Shown in pieces: positions 1 to 5,519 of a DNA stretch of 12,404 nt. Every line of letters begins with the position of its first letter. Within the stretch, counting starts at the first letter, position 1. The notes under the pieces were generated by a model. It was given only the letters and a program-made list of their open reading frames with translations, searched no databases and was not told where the DNA came from. Source of the stretch: Candidatus Woesearchaeota archaeon (GTDB lineage: Archaea; Nanobdellota; Nanobdellia; Woesearchaeales; GW2011-AR9); the NCBI GenBank assembly GCA_018303045.1, contig JAGVYX010000007.1, positions 1 to 12,404 on the forward strand. The letters are read 5' to 3'. A program made the position numbers and the translations under genes.

Positions 1-120
1 ATGAAGAGTTCGATAACAACCACAGTCTTTGCAGTGATACTTCTGCTGGCTGCCAGAAGTAAAACCATTCATCACAATATTATTACTATTGCACTTCGTG
101 CAAACCTCTTTTTTTGTCAT
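1..120 (-). CDS. IS1-like transposase, N-terminal zinc-ribbon part (3' end beyond the window)
   Basis: A 40-codon minus-strand frame is open from an ATG at 120-118 to the left edge. It has two cysteine pairs in the order C-x2-C (residues 7 and 10) and C-x2-C (30 and 33), with the pattern C-T-K-C-N-S-N-N-I-V-M-N-G-F then Q-K-Y-H-C-K-D-C-G. This is the zinc-ribbon layout at the N-terminus of InsA/IS1-type and related transposases, where it binds DNA ahead of the catalytic DDE domain. The catalytic part would lie left of the window, so I cannot say whether the element is complete. The start lies about 60 bases inside a possible element end near 150-180, which fits the short leader typical of IS1 elements. 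The family assignment is by motif only. Confidence 0.6.
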   Translation of the reverse strand, partial: MTKKEVCTKCNSNNIVMNGFTSGSQQKYHCKDCGCYRTLH

Positions 121-230
121 GAAAGCTAGAATGGGGTGAGAGAATAAAAAGGTTTCTATCAGTCAGTTAAGGACACGATCTAAAAATTAATGTCTTTTGG
201 TATAACAATTATTATTTTAATACCATTAAT
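121..230. other. Gene-free stretch, possible left end of the IS1-like element
   Basis: No coding frame is supported here. The bases at 151-180, read on the minus strand, start GATCGTGTCCTTAACTGACT and sit the right distance upstream of the transposase start to include a terminal inverted repeat. The matching right end is outside the window, so the boundary is inference. Confidence 0.25.
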
Positions 231-240
231 TATATAAAAT
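231..240 (+). promoter_or_regulatory. TATA box of tyrS, leaderless start
   Basis: TATATAAAAT is centred about 26 bases before the tyrS ATG at 261, the normal archaeal TATA-to-start-site distance. Transcription would begin at or next to the start codon. No Shine-Dalgarno sequence precedes the ATG. Confidence 0.55.
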
Positions 241-260
241 CAGCTGATTATTCTATCTTC

Positions 261-1280
261 ATGAACCTCGAACAACGTTTTCAATTAATTAAAAGAAATA
301 CGCAGGAAATTGTTACTGAAGGAGAGCTTAAAAATCTGTTAAAACAAAAAAAGAAGCCGTCGGTGTATTTGGGCTGGTCTATCACCGGCCGGCCGCATAT
401 TGGCTATTATGTTCCTGTTCTAAAATTAGCTGATTTTCTTAAAGCGGGGTTTAAAGTAAAATTATTGCTGGCGGACATCCATGGCGCCTTAGATAACACC
501 CCCTGGAACGTTCTGGAGCAGCGCTTTCAGCATTATAAAAATACGATTATGTTAATGTTTAAATCCATTGGAGCGGATATTAAAGAATTTGAAATCGTTA
601 AAGGCTCAGATTTTCAACTTGAAAAAGAGTACATTCTGGACTTTTTTAAGCTGGCAACTTACACTTCAATTAACGACGCCCGCCGCGCCGGTTCAGAGGT
701 GGTTAAATTTGGCGACAACCCCAAGCTTAGCGGCTTGATGTACCCATTAATGCAGGCTCTGGATGAAGAATACTTAGGTGTGGACATCCAGTATGGCGGC
801 ATCGACCAAAGAAAAATCTTGATGTTTGCCCGTGAAAATTTAGGAAAATTAGGCTATAAGCCCAGAATTGAAGTAATGACTCCATTGATTTCGGGATTAA
901 TTGGCAAAAAGATGTCGGCTTCAGATCCCAAATCCAAGATTGATTTGTTGGATACGCCGGAAGAAGTAATTAATAAAGTGCAGGGAGCTTATTGTCCCGA
1001 AGGCATTGCTGAAGATAACGGGATATTGGCTTTTTTAAAATACGTGATTATGACTTTAAAGAAAGATATTAACCAGCTTTTTATTGTGGAAAGGCCGGAA
1101 AAATTTGGCGGCAAATTAACTTTTGGAACTTATGAAGCTGTCGAACAAGCATTTATCAGCAAAAAACTGCATCCTTTGGATTTAAAGAATGCGGTAGCCA
1201 AGGAAATAAATAACCTTCTTGAGCCGTTGCAAAAGCAGAAAGACAAATTAGAGAAAATAGCTAAGTTAGGGTATGGTTAA
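261..1280 (+). CDS. tyrS: Tyrosyl-tRNA synthetase (archaeal type)
   Basis: This class I aminoacyl-tRNA synthetase charges tRNA-Tyr with tyrosine in the cytoplasm. The class I signatures are visible: HIGY at residues 46-49 (preceded by TGRP, as in archaeal TyrRS) and a KMSKS loop written KMSAS at 217-221. The block VDIQYGGIDQRKI matches the tyrosine-binding region of archaeal and eukaryotic TyrRS, and NKVQGAYCPEG after the KMSAS loop is also typical. At 339 aa it has the compact archaeal length, without the C-terminal S4 domain of bacterial enzymes. TrpRS is related, but these blocks favour TyrRS. It is apparently monocistronic and convergent with the M16 peptidase gene 53 bases downstream. 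The ATG at 261 is supported by a TATA box 26 bases upstream. Confidence 0.93.
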   Translation: MNLEQRFQLIKRNTQEIVTEGELKNLLKQKKKPSVYLGWSITGRPHIGYYVPVLKLADFLKAGFKVKLLLADIHGALDNTPWNVLEQRFQHYKNTIMLMFKSIGADIKEFEIVKGSDFQLEKEYILDFFKLATYTSINDARRAGSEVVKFGDNPKLSGLMYPLMQALDEEYLGVDIQYGGIDQRKILMFARENLGKLGYKPRIEVMTPLISGLIGKKMSASDPKSKIDLLDTPEEVINKVQGAYCPEGIAEDNGILAFLKYVIMTLKKDINQLFIVERPEKFGGKLTFGTYEAVEQAFISKKLHPLDLKNAVAKEINNLLEPLQKQKDKLEKIAKLGYG

Positions 1281-1333
1281 GAAAAGATGTTCATTTGTTT
1301 CTGATACCCCGCTGCTTGTGGCGGTTTGGATTT

Positions 1334-2536
1334 TCATTTTCCTTCCAACACCACAAAAGTGCCATTCTTAAAGTAGTTATTAACCACTCTTCTTACATCA
1401 GCGCGAGTAACTTTCTTAATCTCTTTCACAAAAGTATTCATTAATTTAGCGTCTTTCACCTGTTCCCAATATAATATCTGGTCGGCTACTTTTTGTGTAT
1501 CTTCTAAATCCAGCAAATAATCTCCCTCCACAAAATTTTTAGCTTCCTGCAAGTCTTGAGAGCTGATTTTGCTTAAACGCTCCAACTCTTGGTGAATCAA
1601 TTTCTTGACTAAAGTTACATTTTTTTTGTCTATCGTAGCATAAATGGCAAAATAGCCGAAAGAAACTTCGCCGACATTCTGCGAACCAACATCATAAGCC
1701 AGGCCGTGTTTGCTTCTAATCATCGCAAACATTCGCCCGCTTTGGCCTCGGCCTAAAATTCCATTGATAACCTCCAATACATAAGAATCCGGATGCGCTC
1801 GTGGAACGGTTTTAAACCCCAGAAGAGTGTAAGTATTGGCAATTTTCCTTTTTTCGGCGACAGTTTGCTCTGCACATGACCGTGGTTCTTGAGCCAACCC
1901 CGCAGCTGGCAGGAAATTTTTTTTCATTCGGAATTTTCTGGCAATTTCTTTTTTCCAATTAGGAACATTGCCAACCACTGAGATGGTCATGTTTTCCGGA
2001 ACATACTGTTTTTTGAAATAAGAATAAATTCGATCTCTGGTTAAATGTTTGATAGCTTCTTTATCCCCGTAGGTAGGGTAGCGGCAAGGGTGTTCCTTGA
2101 ATAAGTTTTTCTGCAAAAACAGCCACTGGTAAAACCGCGGCTCGTCGTTAATCATCTCAATTTCCTTAATTACCACTTTTTTTTCCCGTTTAATGTGCCC
2201 CTCTTTAAAGAGCGAATTTAACATGATGTCGCTTAACACTTCAACAGCTAAGGCAAAATGTTTTTTTAGAACTTTGACATAAAAACAGGTTCTTTCGTTT
2301 GTAGTATAGGCATTAAAGTCGCCGCCAACACTCTCTATTTCATTGGAAATCAGCTGATTGGTGGGCCGCTTTTTTGTTCCTTCAAACAGCAGATGCTCTA
2401 AAAAATGGGATATTCCCCGCTCGTTAATTTCCTCGTTATTGCTGCCGGCATTTACCTGCAATTCAACGACGACGGAATTTCCCTTTTTTTGCTCATAAAT
2501 AATTGTTAGGCCGTTAGGCAGCTTTACTTTTTGCAT
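1334..2536 (-). CDS. M16 family zinc metallopeptidase (pitrilysin/processing-peptidase-like)
   Basis: This is a 400-aa protein of the M16 (inverzincin) family. The inverted zinc motif HxxEH is present as HFLEH at residues 44-48, inside the conserved GISHFLEHLLFEGT. A downstream acidic block (VVIKEIEMINDEP, about 121-133) supplies the third zinc ligand, probably Glu125. The C-terminal half contains the M16C-like domain, with GLAYDVGSQ near residue 280. The length fits the single-chain M16B type that works as a dimer. Relatives include mitochondrial-processing-peptidase-like enzymes and bacterial YmxG/PqqL-like proteins; the substrate here is unknown. No signal peptide is visible, so it is probably cytoplasmic. 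It diverges from the M24 peptidase gene, separated by 162 bases. Confidence 0.9.
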   Translation of the reverse strand: MQKVKLPNGLTIIYEQKKGNSVVVELQVNAGSNNEEINERGISHFLEHLLFEGTKKRPTNQLISNEIESVGGDFNAYTTNERTCFYVKVLKKHFALAVEVLSDIMLNSLFKEGHIKREKKVVIKEIEMINDEPRFYQWLFLQKNLFKEHPCRYPTYGDKEAIKHLTRDRIYSYFKKQYVPENMTISVVGNVPNWKKEIARKFRMKKNFLPAAGLAQEPRSCAEQTVAEKRKIANTYTLLGFKTVPRAHPDSYVLEVINGILGRGQSGRMFAMIRSKHGLAYDVGSQNVGEVSFGYFAIYATIDKKNVTLVKKLIHQELERLSKISSQDLQEAKNFVEGDYLLDLEDTQKVADQILYWEQVKDAKLMNTFVKEIKKVTRADVRRVVNNYFKNGTFVVLEGK

Positions 2537-2557
2537 AAAATAAGCATTTTTTGCGGC

Positions 2558-2566
2558 TTTATAAAT
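2558..2566 (-). promoter_or_regulatory. TATA box of the M16 peptidase gene
   Basis: Read on the minus strand, ATTTATAAA is centred at 2562, exactly 26 bases from the first base of the start codon at 2536. This predicts a leaderless transcript and supports the chosen start. Confidence 0.6.
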
Positions 2567-2576
2567 CCTTTTGACA

Positions 2577-2598
2577 GGGCGCGTTATTAAAACGCCCC
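2577..2598. repeat. Small inverted repeat between divergent peptidase genes
   Basis: GCGTT at 2581-2585 pairs with AACGC at 2591-2595 around a five-base loop, and GG/CC can extend the stem past one mismatch. It lies just upstream of the M16 promoter, so it could be an operator, but nothing more supports that. Confidence 0.3.
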
Positions 2599-2610
2599 TT
2601 CTCTATTGAT

Positions 2611-2650
2611 GGCTATTTCAAACTTTTTAAGGCTATTTCAAACTTTTTAA
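2611..2650. repeat. Exact tandem duplication, 2 x 20 bp
   Basis: GGCTATTTCAAACTTTTTAA occurs twice head to tail (2611-2630 and 2631-2650) without a mismatch. It sits between the divergent M16 and M24 peptidase genes. Each copy ends in a weak TATA-like ACTTTTTAA, so the duplication may double a promoter element, or it may simply be a recent slippage event. Confidence 0.9.
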
Positions 2651-2698
2651 TAATGCCTGACAGGAAGTTTTTTTAACCAATAGCGCTTCTGTTGAAAC

Positions 2699-3730
2699 AT
2701 GAAGTTAAAGGAAACACAAGCTGTTCTTAAACAGGAAAATATTGATTTTCTTTTGCTGGTTTCTCCAGATCCGGCTATAACTTATTTTACCCAGCGAAAA
2801 TTTTCTCAGGCGATGATGATTATTTCGCCCAATAATGCCCGATTGTTAATTACTGCGCTGGATCAGTGGCCAAGATTGGCAAATGTGAATGTATCCATTC
2901 TGAGCAGGAATTGGGAAAAAGACTTGGCTTCCCCTGCGAAGGCAATTGCTGTCAATTACCCCCATCTAACCGTAACTTACCTAGAAAAACTTAAAAAAAT
3001 ATTTCCTCAGGCTGGCTTTAAGGATTATTCCGGCATCTTAACAAAATTAAGAATTAATAAAACTGCTGATGAACTGCATTATCTTTCCAAAGCCTGCGCT
3101 ATTACCTGCAGGGCTTATGATGCAGCGCTGAATCAGTTATCTAAACGAAAATTGAATACTGAGCAGGCTTTGGCCTCTTTTCTGGAGCAAGAAATAAGAA
3201 ACCAAAATGCCGAGCTGGCTTTTCCAACAATTATCGCTTCTGGCAGGAATGCTGCCATACCTCACCATCTCACGGGAAATTATCGTTTAAAAAGAGGCTT
3301 TTTAATTGTTGATTTTGGAGCCAGCTACAAAAATTATTGCGCGGATATGACCAGGACGATCTTTTTAGGAAAGCCTGCTTCAGCAGAAATCTCCAGGTAT
3401 AAATTATTGTTAGCTGCTCAGCAATCGGCGATTTCTCAGCTAACAGAAAAGAAGCCCTTTTTAGAATTGGACCAGCGCGTTAAAAAGATGTTGGGGCTCC
3501 TTTCAACTAAATTTATCCATTCTTTAGGGCATGGCATTGGCCTTGAAGTGCACGAACCTCCGGTGTTCTCCAGCAAAGCAGCTAAAGTGGAAAAAAACCA
3601 GGTATTTACCATTGAGCCGGGAATTTATTTTAAGGGGAAATATGGACTTAGAATTGAAGATACAGTTGCCTTTATCAATAAGCCAAAAATTTTGACTAAG
3701 GCTTGTAAAGAGCTGGTCGCCATACCCTAG
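2699..3730 (+). CDS. pepQ: M24 family metallopeptidase, probable Xaa-Pro dipeptidase/aminopeptidase
   Basis: This 343-aa protein has an N-terminal creatinase-like domain (about 1-120) and a C-terminal pita-bread M24 domain. All five dinuclear-metal ligands can be placed: Asp205 in VDFGASY, Asp216 in CADMTRT, His278 in LGHGIGLEVHE, Glu306 in TIEPGIYF and Glu320 in RIEDT. The family removes residues preceding proline from dipeptides (PepQ) or peptides (PepP). The short length and single N-terminal domain fit the archaeal PepQ-like group, but dipeptidase and aminopeptidase cannot be separated by eye. No signal peptide is seen, so it should act in cytoplasmic peptide turnover. A T-rich TATA-like tract at 2669-2677 lies about 26 bases before the ATG. 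Beside the M16 gene it forms a divergent peptidase pair. Confidence 0.88.
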   Translation: MKLKETQAVLKQENIDFLLLVSPDPAITYFTQRKFSQAMMIISPNNARLLITALDQWPRLANVNVSILSRNWEKDLASPAKAIAVNYPHLTVTYLEKLKKIFPQAGFKDYSGILTKLRINKTADELHYLSKACAITCRAYDAALNQLSKRKLNTEQALASFLEQEIRNQNAELAFPTIIASGRNAAIPHHLTGNYRLKRGFLIVDFGASYKNYCADMTRTIFLGKPASAEISRYKLLLAAQQSAISQLTEKKPFLELDQRVKKMLGLLSTKFIHSLGHGIGLEVHEPPVFSSKAAKVEKNQVFTIEPGIYFKGKYGLRIEDTVAFINKPKILTKACKELVAIP

Positions 3731-3759
3731 CTACCCAGACCAGATAATAAAATATAGAA

Positions 3760-3793
3760 GGGTTTGGATATCCCATCATATTTGTTCAAACCC
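3760..3793. repeat. Stem-loop after pepQ (first of two)
   Basis: GGGTTTG at 3760-3766 is complementary to CAAACCC at 3787-3793, leaving a 20-base loop that contains the palindrome GATATC. It begins 30 bases after the pepQ stop. It could be a 3' untranslated structure or part of a small RNA. Confidence 0.55.
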
Positions 3794-3798
3794 CTAAG

Positions 3799-3848
3799 TA
3801 GATTACTTTGAGGAACCCCTGGAAAATGGGGTTAATCAAAGTAATCTA
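3799..3848. repeat. Long near-perfect stem-loop before the tRNA operon
   Basis: TAGATTACTTTGA (3799-3811) is perfectly complementary to TCAAAGTAATCTA (3836-3848). After a 2x2 internal loop, AACCCC (3814-3819) pairs with GGGGTT (3828-3833) around an eight-base loop. That gives 19 base pairs in 50 bases. It lacks a following T run on the plus strand, so it is not a textbook terminator. An independent small RNA, a processing site or a miniature mobile element are alternatives. Confidence 0.7.
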
Positions 3849-3876
3849 TAATGAAAAACGCAAATAAACCACAAAT

Positions 3877-3885
3877 CTTTTAAAT
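3877..3885 (+). promoter_or_regulatory. TATA-like box for the tRNA-Pro/L37Ae operon
   Basis: CTTTTAAAT is centred near 3882, which predicts a start site near 3908 and a 5' leader of about 14 bases before the tRNA. A second candidate, TTTATAAA at 3906-3913, looks better as sequence but is too close: it would start transcription inside the tRNA. Confidence 0.4.
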
Positions 3886-3942
3886 GGCTAAATTTCTCCG
3901 ATAAGTTTATAAATGAAATATGGGGCTGTAGTGTAGCTTGGT

Positions 3943-3983
3943 TCAAAGAAATCGAGAACTGCTAATTGCTTTGAGAGCAATTT
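3943..3983 (+). other. tRNA-Pro intron 1, D loop (about position 20/21), 41 nt
   Basis: The D arm closes only if bases between GTGTAGCTTGGT and ATCAC are removed. Inside the intron TCAAAG (3943-3948) pairs perfectly with CTTTGA (3969-3974), bringing the ends together. TTG (3938-3940) in the exon can pair with CAA (3978-3980) in the intron, a relaxed bulge-helix-bulge. T residues at both junctions leave the cut ambiguous by a base, with the same mature sequence. Confidence 0.8.
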
Positions 3984-4000
3984 ATCACTAGTGGTTTGGG

Positions 4001-4031
4001 TGAGCTTCGGCGATGACCGGAAAACAAAAAA
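4001..4031 (+). other. tRNA-Pro intron 2, anticodon loop (position 37/38), 31 nt
   Basis: This is the canonical archaeal intron position. Exon TTTG (3995-3998) pairs with CAAA (4025-4028) in the intron. The 5' bulge is GGT, cut after G37. The 3' bulge is four A residues rather than three, so the motif is relaxed. Within the intron TTCGG and CCGGAA form a hairpin with one bulged base. Confidence 0.85.
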
Positions 4032-4052
4032 ACCACTGAACCCCGGTTCAAA

Positions 4053-4071
4053 TACTAGACTAGTTTGAAAA
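4053..4071 (+). other. tRNA-Pro intron 3, T loop (position 59/60), 19 nt
   Basis: The T stem CCCGG/CCGGG encloses 26 bases where seven are expected. Exon TTCA (4047-4050) pairs with intron TGAA (4066-4069), flanked by two identical three-base bulges AAT (4051-4053 and 4070-4072). This is an almost textbook bulge-helix-bulge cut AA^T on both sides. ACTA and TAGT close a tiny inner hairpin. Removal restores TTCAAAT. Confidence 0.88.
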
Positions 4072-4100
4072 TCCGGGCAGCCCCATTTCATTATCACAAT

Positions 4101-4295
4101 ATGCCAACTAAAAGATTCGGAGCAAGATACGGACGAAAACCTAAAGCTAAATTTGCCAAGGTTGAGTTGGAACAGCGAAGAAAGCATAAAAGCCCTTTTT
4201 CCAATAAATTATCCGTAAAACGTCTGGCTTTGGGAATTTGGTATTGCGCTAACACCAAGAAAAAATTTACTGGCAAAGCTTATACTCCAAAATAA
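4101..4295 (+). CDS. rpl37ae: Large ribosomal subunit protein L37Ae (eL43), zinc ribbon degenerated
   Basis: This 64-aa basic protein of the 50S subunit keeps the family frame: RFGARYGRK at 5-13, the K/R-rich helix, IWYC at 46-49 and the C-terminal TGKAYTPK that matches the usual GGAYTP end. Family members normally carry a C-x2-C...C-x2-C zinc ribbon. Here the first pair is replaced by Ser31 and Ser34 (SPFS), and of the second pair only Cys49 remains, with Thr52 in the other position, so zinc binding is probably lost. The ATG at 4101 is chosen because an in-frame ATG further upstream (4065) lies inside the tRNA and MPTKRFG matches the family N-terminus. The gene starts 15 bases after the tRNA and ends one base before rpoP. 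The order rpl37ae-rpoP-pfdB is conserved in archaea. Confidence 0.88.
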   Translation: MPTKRFGARYGRKPKAKFAKVELEQRRKHKSPFSNKLSVKRLALGIWYCANTKKKFTGKAYTPK

Positions 4296-4296
4296 A

Positions 4297-4431
4297 ATGT
4301 ATTATATCTGTTTTGATTGCGGAAAGAAAGTAGAAGACGAATATGTTACTACTAAAGTGCGCTGTCCTTATTGCGGCGGAAAAATTTTATTTAAAGATCG
4401 AAGAATCCCTAATAAAATAAAAGCTAGATAA
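4297..4431 (+). CDS. rpoP: DNA-directed RNA polymerase subunit P (Rpo12)
   Basis: A 44-codon gene begins one base after the L37Ae stop. The product has a single zinc ribbon with C-x2-C at Cys5/Cys8 and C-x2-C at Cys23/Cys26 (RCPYCGGKILFK), followed by the basic tail typical of archaeal RpoP, the homologue of eukaryotic Rpb12. It binds the Rpo3/Rpo10 assembly platform of RNA polymerase. All four zinc ligands are intact, in contrast to the preceding ribosomal protein. The length is normal for the family. No Shine-Dalgarno sequence is visible in the one-base gap, so translation is probably coupled to L37Ae. Confidence 0.92.
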   Translation: MYYICFDCGKKVEDEYVTTKVRCPYCGGKILFKDRRIPNKIKAR

Positions 4432-4441
4432 ATTTCTTAAA

Positions 4442-4762
4442 ATGACTTCAGAAAAAGTTAGCCGGCTTCAACTTACTCAGCAAAATTTGCAATCTGTAGC
4501 CGCGCAGAAACAACAACTGGAATCGCAGCTGGCCGAGTTAGATTCTGCCATTAAAGAAATAGTTTCGGCTAAGGAATCCTTTAAAATAATCGGCAAGATT
4601 ATGGTCGCTAAACCTAAAGATTTATTACAGGAAGAGTTGGAGCAAAAAAAAGAAATCATCGCCCTGCGGCTAAAGAATTTTACAAGACAGGAGCAGTTAT
4701 TAACTAAAACTATTGAAGAGCTGCAGCAAGAAGTTATGAAGGAGACTCCTAAAAATGGGTAA
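4442..4762 (+). CDS. pfdB: Prefoldin subunit beta
   Basis: This 106-aa protein matches beta-type prefoldin, the cytosolic chaperone subunit that forms a hexamer with two alpha subunits and delivers unfolded proteins to the thermosome. Residues 1-45 form a heptad-rich coiled-coil strand, 46-70 hold the conserved beta-hairpin segment (YKIVG-like FKIIGKIMVAK, then DLLQEEL), and the rest is the returning coiled coil (LRLKNFTRQEQLL). Length and layout agree with archaeal PfdB. It follows rpoP by ten bases, and its last codons overlap the next gene by eight bases. I see no strong ribosome binding site. Confidence 0.88.
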   Translation: MTSEKVSRLQLTQQNLQSVAAQKQQLESQLAELDSAIKEIVSAKESFKIIGKIMVAKPKDLLQEELEQKKEIIALRLKNFTRQEQLLTKTIEELQQEVMKETPKNG

Positions 4763-4994
4763 TTCGCCGTATCAAGAAGCGATTGAGCATTTATCCCTTT
4801 TACTCGAAGATACCGAAACCAGCAAATCTTTTAAGGAGAAAGCCAAATTCACCATAGCCTTATTGCAGAACAATCAGGATTTGGCTGTTGATAAAGCTAT
4901 CTTGGAATTGGAAGAATTAAGCTCTCAGGACCTGTCTTCCTATCACCGAACGCAGCTCTGGGACGTGATCAGCTTGTTGGAGAGCATGAAATAG
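4755..4994 (+). CDS. UPF0147 family protein
   Basis: This 79-aa acidic, all-helical protein has the two-part repeat of the archaeal UPF0147 family: an N-terminal EAIEHLSLLLEDTETSKSFK resembling the family's response to 'LLEEI..D..VPRNIR', and a C-terminal YHRTQLWDVISLLES that corresponds to the conserved HTRTQIWNIVSELE. The function of the family is not established. It begins inside the last codons of pfdB (8-base overlap). A GGAG at 4741-4744 lies ten bases before the ATG, so this internal operon gene seems to use Shine-Dalgarno-assisted or coupled initiation. Its place in a core information operon suggests a housekeeping role. Confidence 0.8.
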   Translation: MGNSPYQEAIEHLSLLLEDTETSKSFKEKAKFTIALLQNNQDLAVDKAILELEELSSQDLSSYHRTQLWDVISLLESMK

Positions 4995-5006
4995 AGGTTC
5001 TTAAGA

Positions 5007-5363
5007 ATGGATTTATCGCATTTAATTGGAAGGCGGGGTGTTTATTTGCAAATTGGCCATCCGCCCGGGCATGAGAGCGGCATAACTTATTATGCCTTCA
5101 CTGATAATAATGCCGTAGCTAAGTTGTTTAGAGAAGAACACAAGGATTTGGCGCATATTTATGGTTTTGTCCAGGAGATTCTTTCCCAGGAAGGGGGAAT
5201 TATTCCTTTTCCTTTTAACTCGTATGTTCCAGTAACAATAACTAGCCATCAAGTTAAAGGAAACCGATTGAGCTTGGGTGGCTGTATTTCCAGTTCAACT
5301 GAAATTGATGGCCGGTTAAGAGTTCTGGATCAGAAAAAATTTGAATTAAAACTGAATTTATAG
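5007..5363 (+). CDS. Unrecognised conserved-context protein, 118 aa
   Basis: I do not recognise a family. The protein is soluble-looking, with no signal peptide or membrane segment, one cysteine (about residue 92) and a predicted mixed alpha/beta make-up. A short helical segment (NNAVAKLFREEHKDLAHIYG, about 35-54) lies between strand-rich ends. The C-terminal third (VPVTITSHQVKG, RLSLGGCISSST, RLRVLDQKKFELKLNL) reads as a series of beta strands. A GAGGT at 4994-4998 lies eight bases before the ATG. It is 12 bases after the UPF0147 gene and is the last gene of the tRNA-L37Ae operon, so it is very likely expressed with ribosome, polymerase and chaperone components. Confidence 0.75.
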   Translation: MDLSHLIGRRGVYLQIGHPPGHESGITYYAFTDNNAVAKLFREEHKDLAHIYGFVQEILSQEGGIIPFPFNSYVPVTITSHQVKGNRLSLGGCISSSTEIDGRLRVLDQKKFELKLNL

Positions 5364-5458
5364 TCAAGGTCATCGGATAGAGTTCTTCAGTAACTTTTAA
5401 ATGAAATAAAAATCTCAACCAGTTCACAGTCTCTTAGAGAATCTAGTTTAAAAGTATT

Positions 5459-5490
5459 GGATACTATATAACCAGGATACTTTATAACCA
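5459..5490. repeat. Tandem duplication, 2 x 16 bp
   Basis: GGATACTATATAACCA (5459-5474) is followed directly by the same unit with one change (5475-5490, A to T in the centre). It lies between convergent genes. Each copy carries a TATA-like ACTATATAAC or ACTTTATAAC core, which could drive an antisense or small transcript, but there is no gene behind it. The remaining intergenic bases 5364-5458 show only a small palindrome at 5430-5440. Confidence 0.85.
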
Positions 5491-5519
5491 ATAAAAAAAC
5501 TAATTATTCAAAATTCTCT

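Larger units (their letters stand above)
3922..4085 (+). tRNA. tRNA-Pro (anticodon UGG) with three introns
   Basis: The gene spans 164 bases and yields a canonical 73-nt tRNA when three introns (3943-3983, 4001-4031, 4053-4071; 91 nt in total) are removed. Acceptor stem: GGGGCTG (3922-3928) with CAGCCCC (4078-4084), discriminator A. D arm: GTGT (3931-3934), loop AGCTTGGTA, TCAC (3985-3988). Anticodon stem: AGTGG (3990-3994) with CCACT (4033-4037), loop TTTGGGA, so TGG lies at 34-36. Variable loop: GAAC. T stem: CCCGG (4042-4046) with CCGGG (4073-4077), T loop TTCAAAT. The AGCTTGGTA D loop and GGGGCYG acceptor match archaeal tRNA-Pro. CCA is not encoded. Splicing by the archaeal endonuclease (EndA) and RtcB ligase is expected. 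The first codon of L37Ae begins 15 bases after the discriminator base. A default tRNA scan may miss or misfold this gene. Confidence 0.93.

Noticed and set aside
1309..1324. Hairpin between convergent tyrS and the M16 gene
   Set aside because: The stem is only four base pairs with an eight-base loop and no T run, so it is not distinguishable from chance.
3906..3913. TTTATAAA as the tRNA promoter
   Set aside because: At the archaeal spacing it would start transcription inside the tRNA; the CTTTTAAAT at 3877-3885 fits better.
4065..4100. Upstream ATG extending L37Ae by 12 residues
   Set aside because: It lies inside the T arm of the tRNA, and the family N-terminus matches MPTKRFG starting at 4101.
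3888..4187. Minus-strand open frame of 99 codons across the tRNA region
   Set aside because: It is the reverse complement of the tRNA-Pro gene and of the start of rpl37ae; the composition is not protein-like and the tRNA explains the bases.
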